DNA from: Deltaproteobacteria bacterium
GTDB lineage: Bacteria; Desulfobacterota; Desulfomonilia; UBA1062
NCBI GenBank assembly: GCA_029552245.1
Contig: JAKPDW010000027.1
Coordinates: 1 to 64,000, forward strand
Length of the DNA stretch: 64,000 nt
Direction of reading: 5' to 3'
Below the pieces are notes generated by a model that saw only the letters and a program-made list of their open reading frames with translations, searched no databases and had not been told where the DNA came from. The position numbers were made by a program, and so were the translations under genes. Of the stretch, positions 57,776 to 64,000 are shown piece after piece (the stretch's first letter is position 1; each line of letters begins with the position of its first letter).

Positions 57776-58678
57776 TCAGATCAGGCTCGTGGAGAAATAC
57801 CTCTCGGCCCGGTCGGGCAGGACGGTTGCAATGATCTTGTCCCTGCCGTACTTGTTCGCCATCTGCACGCAGGCCCAGACGTTGGCGCCCGAGGATGTCC
57901 CCACCAGGAGACCCGCCTTCCTGGCCAAGAGCCTGCTCGTCTCGATGGCGTCCTCGTCCGTGACCTCCACCACCTCGTCCACGATGGAGGTGTCCAGCAC
58001 AGGCGGGATAAACCCGTCCCCGATACCCTCGATCCGGTGGAGGCCGGGTTCGTGGCCCAGGAGCGCGGACACGTTCTTCGGTTCCACCGCCACGACGACG
58101 GTATCCTTGTTGCGCTCCTTGAGGAAGGAGCCGACTCCCTGCAGCGTCCCGCCGCTTCCGAGCCCGGAGACGAAGACGTCCACGTGATGCCTGAGCTGCG
58201 ACCAGATCTCCGGCCCCGTCGAGAGGTAGTGGGCGAGGGGGTTGTTGGGGTTCTCGAACTGCTGCGGCACGTAGAGGTTCTTGATGTCCCTGCGCAGGTC
58301 GTCGATCACCCGGATGCACCCCTCGAGGCTCTCCTCTGCAGGGGTGAGGATGAGTTCCGCCCCGAGCGCCCTGATGATCTTCTTTCGCTCCTCGCTCATG
58401 TTTTCGGGCATGACGCATATGACCCGATGGCCCATGATCCCGCCCACGAGCGCCATGCCGATCCCGGTGTTGCCCGAGGTCGGCTCCGCGATCACGGCGC
58501 CGGGCTTGAGCACGCCCTTCCTCCTCGCCTCCTCCAACATGAACAGGGCGACGCGGTCCTTGATGCTGCCGCCTGGATTGAGGTGTTCCGCCTTGGCGAA
58601 GATGTTGGCGTTCAAGGCGTTCTTCAGACACACGATGGGGGTGTTTCCGATCTGGTCGAGGACGTTCTTGGAAAACAT
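57776..58678 (-). CDS. Cysteine synthase (O-acetylserine sulfhydrylase family)
   Basis: A 300-residue PLP enzyme that forms cysteine from O-acetylserine and sulfide. The PLP Lys lies in NPGGSIKDRVA, and PTSGNTGIGMAL and LVGTSSGANVWA are present. It resembles CysK/CysM. ATG 58678 is the family start; upstream open frame is noise. The mRNA has a leader of about 80 bases. Confidence 0.93.
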   Translation of the reverse strand: MFSKNVLDQIGNTPIVCLKNALNANIFAKAEHLNPGGSIKDRVALFMLEEARRKGVLKPGAVIAEPTSGNTGIGMALVGGIMGHRVICVMPENMSEERKKIIRALGAELILTPAEESLEGCIRVIDDLRRDIKNLYVPQQFENPNNPLAHYLSTGPEIWSQLRHHVDVFVSGLGSGGTLQGVGSFLKERNKDTVVVAVEPKNVSALLGHEPGLHRIEGIGDGFIPPVLDTSIVDEVVEVTDEDAIETSRLLARKAGLLVGTSSGANVWACVQMANKYGRDKIIATVLPDRAERYFSTSLI

Positions 58679-58765
58679 GCTCCAGTGCTCCCGAGTGGTC
58701 TCTCGATGCGGATCCTTTGGCGGCAGGAGGGCCCCGCACCTGTTGCGCCCTTGGTACAGCCCTAC

Positions 58766-58794
58766 CCGATAGACGAGAAGGCGCCCCGTGTCAA
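58766..58794 (-). promoter_or_regulatory. Promoter of the cysteine synthase gene
   Basis: A perfect TTGACA (58794-58789), 17 bases, TATCGG (58771-58766). Confidence 0.6.
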
Positions 58795-58818
58795 GATCAA
58801 ACGGGTCCGCTCCAGGGT

Positions 58819-58842
58819 CCTTGCGGCCTGAAGGCCGCAAGG
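58819..58842. other. Perfect ten-pair hairpin with TGAA loop
   Basis: CCTTGCGGCC-TGAA-GGCCGCAAGG lies just upstream of the cysteine synthase promoter. No T-run follows on either strand, so it is not a standard terminator. The rest of the gap to 59381 is GC-rich with a second inverted repeat, GAGACG...CGTCTC, near 59083-59104, and no supported gene. Confidence 0.6.
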
Positions 58843-59381
58843 GTCGCCGCGATGCCCTCCCCGGCGTCTCGGGACGTGCTTCCACCCTGCGGGCGGGATG
58901 CACCCGGGTATGACCCCGCGAGGCAGGCTCTCCCTGGGGGTGTGCCGCGGCGTGACCTCGAGGGCCGTCGCGATGCGTGGAGAAGGGGTCCCGGATCATG
59001 GCGGGCTGCAGGAGGCCTTGCGTTGCGGGTTTTCGGGTGGAAGGCGCCGGGACTTCGGTTCGGGCCATGCTGGCGGAGAGGCCGAGACGCCCGGACGACG
59101 TCTCGGGGCGTCTTCGCCGCCTCACGGGCCGGTGATGCCGCCCACGGTGCGGCATGCCTTCCGGGTCGTGTGTCATAGGCCGGTCTCAAGGCGGCGCCGT
59201 GGCTCGCGCCGAAGACGTCGGCCCACCCGTGCGCCCTTCCGGCGGGCACGTTGCCCCCACGACATCGACTGTGCGTGACGGCCCTCGGGAGCGGATCCAG
59301 GCGGCAAAGCGCGTCCCTCGACACGCGCGGCCTCCGTGCAGGGGGCGGCCCCGCGGCCCGGCCTCACGGCGAGGCGATGCT

Positions 59382-60215
59382 TCAACCACCGAGGCGGGCC
59401 AGGAAGGCCTCGAGCCTCGACTCGTCGATGCCCACTGCGCCGATGGGGCACTCATGGTCTTCCAGGCCGTGGTAGTCGCTCCCGCCTGTGACCAAGAGCC
59501 CCAGGGCCTCCGCCATGCCGATGCAGTGCGCGGTCTCGCCCGGCCCGTGATCGGGGTGAAAGGCCTCGATCCCCTCGAGGCCCGAGCGCGCGAGGAAGCG
59601 CACGAACCTCCTCAGTTCGCCGCGGTCCATCCCGAGGGAGGACGGGTGGGCGAGCACGGGTATGCCGCCGTGATCCCTGACGAGGGCCAGGGCGTCGCGT
59701 ACCGACGGCTTGGCCTTGGGGACGTAACCGGGCCTTCCCCGCGCGAGAAACCTGTGGAACGCATCGTCGACGCTCGATGCGAACCCCTTGTCGACGAGGA
59801 CCCGGGCGACGTGTGGCCTCCCGGGGACCGCGCGGGCGGCGTACGTTTCCACGTCTTGCTCGGTTATGTCCATCCCGAGGCCTCTGAGCCTGTCGACGAT
59901 CCTGGGGATCCTCTCCCTGCGGGCCCTCTCGAGGGATGCGAGCTCGGCTTCGAGGCCCGAGGGCCAGCAGGGAAAGTACCCGAGGATGTGGAGGGTGCCC
60001 CGTGGCGATCGGGCGCTCAGCTCCGTGCCCGCGACCACGGAGAGGGAGGTGCCCCGAGATGCCGAGAGCGCCTCGCCGATGCCGCCCAGGGTGTCGTGGT
60101 CCGTGATCGCGACCGCGACGATGCCCGAGGACCGGGCTCTTTGGACCACTTCCGTCGGGCTGTGCGCGCCGTCGGATGCGTTCGAGTGCACGTGGAGGTC
60201 GGCCGCGACGCGCAT
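59382..60215 (-). CDS. PHP-domain phosphoesterase
   Basis: A 277-residue metal-dependent phosphoesterase. The PHP motifs DLHVHSNASDG, ITDHDT, AGTELS, HILGYF, GRPHVA, VLAHP and GSDYHG are intact. This pattern is typical of the YciV/RnaAM-like group, which hydrolyses nucleotide or short RNA phosphates. The start lies seven bases after the receiver gene, so the two are one unit. Confidence 0.9.
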   Translation of the reverse strand: MRVAADLHVHSNASDGAHSPTEVVQRARSSGIVAVAITDHDTLGGIGEALSASRGTSLSVVAGTELSARSPRGTLHILGYFPCWPSGLEAELASLERARRERIPRIVDRLRGLGMDITEQDVETYAARAVPGRPHVARVLVDKGFASSVDDAFHRFLARGRPGYVPKAKPSVRDALALVRDHGGIPVLAHPSSLGMDRGELRRFVRFLARSGLEGIEAFHPDHGPGETAHCIGMAEALGLLVTGGSDYHGLEDHECPIGAVGIDESRLEAFLARLGG

Positions 60216-60222
60216 GCAGTCT

Positions 60223-60588
60223 TCACGCGGGGACGTTCGTCTCCAGGACCTGCGCGATCTTCTTCTTGAGCTCGGTCATGTCCGAGGACTTCACCACGTA
60301 CGCATCCGCCGCTATGGACTTCAGGTCGACCTTGTAGCTCCCGTACGCGCTGCAGAGGATCACGGGGAGGTTGTAGTAGGTGTTGCGGATCTCTTGGAGC
60401 ACGTCCAGCCCGTTGGAGGAGACCATCTTGATGTCCAGGATCACCACGTCCGGCTTCTCCTCGGCTATCCTATCCAGGATCCCCACGCCGTCCGACGCGG
60501 TGGCGACTTCGTACCCCTCCTCCTCCAGCTCCTCCGTGTAGAGGAGACGAATGTGCTTTTCGTCGTCCACGATGAGGATCTTGGGCAT
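60223..60588 (-). CDS. Single-domain response regulator
   Basis: A 121-residue receiver domain: KILIVDDEKHIRLLY, phosphoacceptor Asp in VVILDIKMVSSNG, Ser in VILCSAYG and Lys in YVVKSSD. ATG 60588 follows AAGGAGG. No kinase is adjacent. It shares a unit with the PHP phosphoesterase and a glycosyltransferase-like gene. Confidence 0.9.
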   Translation of the reverse strand: MPKILIVDDEKHIRLLYTEELEEEGYEVATASDGVGILDRIAEEKPDVVILDIKMVSSNGLDVLQEIRNTYYNLPVILCSAYGSYKVDLKSIAADAYVVKSSDMTELKKKIAQVLETNVPA

Positions 60589-60613
60589 GGTCACCTCCTT
60601 GGGGTTGCTAGTG

Positions 60614-61840
60614 TTACTTCTGGTCCCACCGGTAGGTGAGATACGGCTTGTTCTGCTCGAAGACGAGGCACATGTCCTCGAGGTACTCCTCAGCCTGCTG
60701 GTGCGACATGCCCTCGGTCTTGTTCACGTACGACAGGATCATGCCGAAGTGCAGCGACGCCAGGACGTCCAGTATCCGCGCCGGTTCCATCACGCGCCTG
60801 TGGTACCCGATGGCGCAGTCGAACAGGATCCTCGCCCAGACCGTCACCGGGATCTCGAAGTGGTCCAGGTCGAGCGAGGCGATCTCCCGGATCTTCTGGA
60901 GGTTCTCGCCCGCCAGCAGGGCGCGGTAGAGGTCCCACTGCGAGTTGAACCCGTCCCTGAACTTCGTGTAGAGCCGCTCCCTGTTCACGGTGATGGGCGG
61001 GGGGGGCTCGATGTCCTTGAGGTTGAACCCGAAGATGGCCGTGGGCTTGCTCCACTTGGTGGTGGCCCACTTGTCCTTGAAGTGACCCATGAGGTTGAAG
61101 AGGGTGACGACCATGTTCCTGAACATGGGCCCCATGTCGAGCGCCGGGTCCCTGGGCTTGGTGGTGCTGATCTTGGGCCTCCCGAGAAAGGCCTGGCAGA
61201 TGGGGACCCCCTCGTTCACCGCGAGCGTGCACATCCAGAGGTCTATGCCGAACTGGCTCACGTCCTCGTCCCAAAGCGTGCTCTTGAGGAAGGTGTGGGC
61301 CATGTCGCCGGAGAAGGCGCAGTCCCCTCCTATGGGCTGGCGGACACGCCTCCCGTAGAGACAGCGCGTGAGCGGGTAGGCGATAGTGGTGGCGACCGGG
61401 CTCTCGTACTTGTGCCTCACGTACAGGGGTGACACGAAGGAAAACCCCTTGAACACGGGTTCGGCCAGATTCTTGACCCAGACAGGGCCCACGCTCTTGA
61501 GGTTGGCCTCGAGCACCACCACCGCCTTCGCCTCGAGGTCCACCGCCTTGCGGAAGAGGTTCTTGAGGTTGTTGCCCTTGCCCCTGATCCCCCTCGGCGT
61601 GGAGATCACCATCTTGGGAACGCCGTGATCCGGCGCCTCCATGAAGGCCTGGGGCGTACCGTCGGTGCTGCTGTTGTCGCAGTTGATGATCACGGACCTG
61701 AGGTTTGCGAAGTGTTCCCTGAGCCCCAGGGCCGCCTGCTCCGCGGGCAGGGCTATGGCCGCCGCCTCGTTGCAGGACGGGATGCCCACCACTATGTCCG
61801 CCCGGGTTATGCCGCCGGGGTTCACCTCGTTGAAAACCAT
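60614..61840 (-). CDS. Glycosyltransferase-like protein (GT-A fold)
   Basis: A 408-residue protein with a GT-A start (IVVGIPSCNEAAAI, CDNSSTDGTP), GKGNNLKNLF and GGDCAFSGD, and a long C-terminal helical domain. The arrangement resembles the glucosyl- or mannosyl-glycerate synthase group (GT81/GT78-like), but I cannot assign the donor or acceptor. It lies 25 bases before the receiver gene. The upstream gap (61841-62088) has an AT patch near 61885-61910 but no firm promoter. Confidence 0.75.
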   Translation of the reverse strand: MVFNEVNPGGITRADIVVGIPSCNEAAAIALPAEQAALGLREHFANLRSVIINCDNSSTDGTPQAFMEAPDHGVPKMVISTPRGIRGKGNNLKNLFRKAVDLEAKAVVVLEANLKSVGPVWVKNLAEPVFKGFSFVSPLYVRHKYESPVATTIAYPLTRCLYGRRVRQPIGGDCAFSGDMAHTFLKSTLWDEDVSQFGIDLWMCTLAVNEGVPICQAFLGRPKISTTKPRDPALDMGPMFRNMVVTLFNLMGHFKDKWATTKWSKPTAIFGFNLKDIEPPPPITVNRERLYTKFRDGFNSQWDLYRALLAGENLQKIREIASLDLDHFEIPVTVWARILFDCAIGYHRRVMEPARILDVLASLHFGMILSYVNKTEGMSHQQAEEYLEDMCLVFEQNKPYLTYRWDQK

Positions 61841-62088
61841 GCCGACCTGGCTCCTTGTCTAGGGGACGGGCCTGCCTCCCCGCCTTCATATATTGGGACA
61901 TTTATCGCCGTGCGGCAACTGGAAAAACCTTCAGCCCCTTACGCAACGGAAAGAGAGGAGCGGGCGCAAAAGGTGAGAACGTGGTCGAGGCCGCCGCGGA
62001 AAGGCCGCCGAGGTCCCGGGTTTGAGCCCCTGGGTCGCCAATTCTCCCCTTGCCTTTTCGAGGGTGCTGTGTGATCGTTTATAATTCG

Positions 62089-63771
62089 ATGCAGGCAAGC
62101 GACAAGCCGCTCATCATACAGAGTGACGGGAGCGTCCTCCTCGAGGTGCATTCCGAGGCGTACGACGAGGCGAAGGATGCGATAGCGCCCTTCGCGGAGC
62201 TCGTGAAGTCCCCCGAGCATGTCCATACCTACCGGATAACCCCCCTCTCCTTGTGGAACGCCTCGGCCATGGGGGTGACCAGGGAAGAGGTCATGGCGGC
62301 GCTCGAGAGGTTCTCGCGCTACGAGATACCGCATACCGTGGCCAGGCGCATCGGGGAGGCCTTCGAACGGTGGGACGCCGTGCGCCTCTTCGAGCACGAC
62401 GGGGACACCCTGGTGGCAAGGATCAAGAACGGGGAGATCCTGTCTCTCTTGAGAACATCCGCCGAGGTCTCCAAGATGATCGTGGGCGTGGACGAGCCGC
62501 TGGGGCTGGTCATGCCCAGGGGGGTCCGCGGGAGGTTCAAGCACGCCTGCATCAAGATGGGCTACCCGGTGAACGACCTCGTGGGGTATGAGCCAGGCGA
62601 CCCTCTCCCCATGGACCTCAGGCCGGTCACTTCCTCAGGCGAGCAGTTCAGGCTGAGGCCGTACCAGGAGGAGGCCGCAGACAGTTTCTGGGCCGGGGGA
62701 GGGCCGGCAGGCGGCCAGGGCATAGTGGTCCTTCCCTGCGGGGCGGGCAAGACCGTGGTGGGCATGGCCGTGATGGCCAGGGCCCGGACGCACACGCTCA
62801 TTTTGTGCACCAACGTCTCCGCGGTGAACCAGTGGGTCTCGGAGCTTCTGGACAAGACCACGCTCTGTCCGTCGGACATCGGGGTGTACATAGGCGGCAG
62901 GAAGGAGATCGCCGCCGTGACCGTCACCACCTACCAGATGCTGACCTACCGGAGATCGAAAGACGGCCCGTTCGAGCACATGAACCTCATGATGGGCCGC
63001 AACTGGGGTCTCATCGTCTATGACGAGGTCCACGTCATGCCCGCGCCCGTCTTCAGGGCGACCACCGAGCTCCAGGCGAAGCGGAGGCTGGGGCTCACGG
63101 CGACGCTCATCAGGGAAGACGGGCTCGAGGACGACACCTTCTCGCTCGTGGGCCCCAAGTGCTACGACGTGCCGTGGAAGGAGCTCGAGCAAAAAGGGTT
63201 CATCGCCCAGGCGCTGTGCTGCGAGGTGCGGGTCCCGCTTGCATCGGAGAAGGTCCGCGAGTACGTGAGCTCGCCCGAGAGGGTGCAGTTCAGGATCGCC
63301 TCCGAGAACGGAAACAAGGAACGTGTCTTGACGGCCATCCTGAAGAAACACATGGACGAGCCGGTGCTCGTGATCGGCCAGTACCTGAGCCAGCTCAAGA
63401 GGATCGCGGCGAGGCTGAAGGCCCCCCTGATCACCGGTTCGACCAGCAACGCCCGCCGTGACGAGCTCTACGAATCGTTCAGGAGGGGCGACATACCCGT
63501 GCTCGTGGTCTCGAAGGTCGCGAACTTCGCCATCGACCTCCCGGACGCATCCGTGGCGGTCCAGGTCTCCGGGACCTTCGGCTCCCGCCAGGAGGAGGCC
63601 CAACGGTTGGGCAGGATCCTGCGGCCCAAGGACAGGGTCTCCACCTTCTACACCCTGGTGAGCAAGGAGACCTCCGAGGAGGAGTTCGCCCACAAGAGGC
63701 AGGTCTTCCTCGCGGAACAGGGGTACCGGTACCGCATCGAGGAGTGGACGGTTGAAGACCTCGACACATGA
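62089..63771 (+). CDS. XPB/Ssl2-type DNA helicase
   Basis: A superfamily 2 helicase of about 560 residues. The N-terminal DRD-like region starts PLIIQSDGSVLLEV and includes HVHTYRITPLSLWNA. Walker A is LPCGAGKT, Walker B is VYDEVH, and motifs GLTATLIREDG, ITGSTSNARRDELY and QEEAQRLGRILRPK follow. Bacterial XPB homologues are related to the archaeal and eukaryotic repair and transcription helicase. ATG 62089 fits the family; GTG 62071, with GAGGG upstream, is possible. Confidence 0.93.
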   Translation: MQASDKPLIIQSDGSVLLEVHSEAYDEAKDAIAPFAELVKSPEHVHTYRITPLSLWNASAMGVTREEVMAALERFSRYEIPHTVARRIGEAFERWDAVRLFEHDGDTLVARIKNGEILSLLRTSAEVSKMIVGVDEPLGLVMPRGVRGRFKHACIKMGYPVNDLVGYEPGDPLPMDLRPVTSSGEQFRLRPYQEEAADSFWAGGGPAGGQGIVVLPCGAGKTVVGMAVMARARTHTLILCTNVSAVNQWVSELLDKTTLCPSDIGVYIGGRKEIAAVTVTTYQMLTYRRSKDGPFEHMNLMMGRNWGLIVYDEVHVMPAPVFRATTELQAKRRLGLTATLIREDGLEDDTFSLVGPKCYDVPWKELEQKGFIAQALCCEVRVPLASEKVREYVSSPERVQFRIASENGNKERVLTAILKKHMDEPVLVIGQYLSQLKRIAARLKAPLITGSTSNARRDELYESFRRGDIPVLVVSKVANFAIDLPDASVAVQVSGTFGSRQEEAQRLGRILRPKDRVSTFYTLVSKETSEEEFAHKRQVFLAEQGYRYRIEEWTVEDLDT

Positions 63772-64000
63772 CCTCATCGTCGGCATACCCACGCCCGTGG
63801 TGCCCCTCGTGTCCATGATGGTGGTGGGTGACAGGCTCGACCGCAAGGAACTTGCGGAGAGGCTCTCCGACGAGGGGTACCTCGCCGGGACGGTCTCCTC
63901 GCTGCCCGAGCGGCTCTCGGAGCTCCTCCTGAGCCTCCACGAGGCGGGGGGTGTCGCCGAGGAGGACATGCTCGCGCGGGTGATGGGGTACGATGCGGAC
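63752..64000 (+). CDS. Hypothetical protein, cut by the window edge
   Basis: An open frame from TTG 63752 runs past the end of the window (83 codons visible). GGAG lies six bases before it, and it overlaps the helicase stop by 20 bases. The start of the protein (HDLIVGIPTPVVPLVSMMVV, then a charged helical part with ERLSELLLSLHEAGG) has no motif I recognise. The overlap suggests that it is translated with the helicase and may be its partner. Confidence 0.6.
   Translation, partial: MKTSTHDLIVGIPTPVVPLVSMMVVGDRLDRKELAERLSDEGYLAGTVSSLPERLSELLLSLHEAGGVAEEDMLARVMGYDAD

Noticed and set aside
62011-62045. tRNA-like T-arm and CCA (GGTTTGAGCCCC, then GCCA)
   Set aside because: No matching acceptor strand, D-arm or anticodon stem upstream.

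Overview
The window is a high-GC chromosomal segment of a motile Gram-negative bacterium, most likely a deltaproteobacterium-type (Desulfobacterota) organism. This is inferred from the combination of LpxC (lipid A, so an outer membrane), NtrYX, a FYDLN zinc-ribbon protein, a DUF4911-like protein, a bacterial XPB-type helicase, an FoF1 ATP synthase operon with a paired b'/b stator and no a or c subunit genes, and acyl-CoA ligases with an acyl-CoA dehydrogenase. No rRNA, prophage, insertion sequence or cas gene was found. Two tRNA genes are present.

Layout. 0-9 kb: the tail of a small membrane protein, an MsrA-MsrB fusion, serS followed directly by its cognate tRNA-Ser(UGA), a large AsmA-like envelope protein, and a specialised NusG paralogue coupled to hflX. 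9.5-15.8 kb (minus strand): an envelope and division group of an XRE regulator, ftsE, ftsX, an EnvC-like activator, a CtpA-type S41 protease and a divergent polysaccharide deacetylase. 16-27 kb (plus strand): a flagellar and chemotaxis group of flhB, flhA (split by a one-base frameshift), flhF, flhG, fliA, cheY, a FliL-like protein, a HEAT-repeat protein, an HDOD protein, cheR and a second receiver protein. 27.5-36 kb (minus strand): rmuC, then the tightly packed lpxC-ntrY-ntrX-radical SAM-radC operon. 36.4-38 kb: a FYDLN protein and a small cvpA group. 38.3-44.6 kb: the atpF'-F-H-A-G-D-C operon, with clear promoter and terminator signals. 44.6-64 kb: tRNA-Arg(ACG), a malate/tartrate-type dehydrogenase, two acyl-CoA ligases, a PAS kinase and LuxR-type regulator pair downstream of hisF, an acyl-CoA dehydrogenase, two glycosyltransferases, a cysteine synthase, a PHP phosphoesterase with a receiver protein, and the XPB helicase.

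How the parts fit. FtsEX with an EnvC-like activator controls cell-wall cleavage at division, and the protease and deacetylase are common partners in this order. FlhF, FlhG and FliA set the position, number and late gene expression of flagella exported through FlhA/FlhB. The ligases activate fatty or related acids to CoA thioesters that the dehydrogenase can oxidise. Both the first ligase and the dehydrogenase carry an ATGA-N3/4-TCAT inverted repeat at their promoters.

Three observations stand out. First, several genes that begin transcription units (serS, the nusG paralogue, rmuC, lpxC, a GT2 gene and hisF) have promoter-like boxes so close to the start codon that the mRNA would be leaderless or nearly so, and they lack good ribosome binding sites. 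Second, long intergenic spacers repeatedly contain decayed direct repeats with 60-74 base spacing. One of them, between envC and ctpA, has the repeat length, spacing and hairpin of a decayed type I-E CRISPR array. Third, hflX seems to start at an ATC codon. All calls come from reading the sequence; no database search was run.
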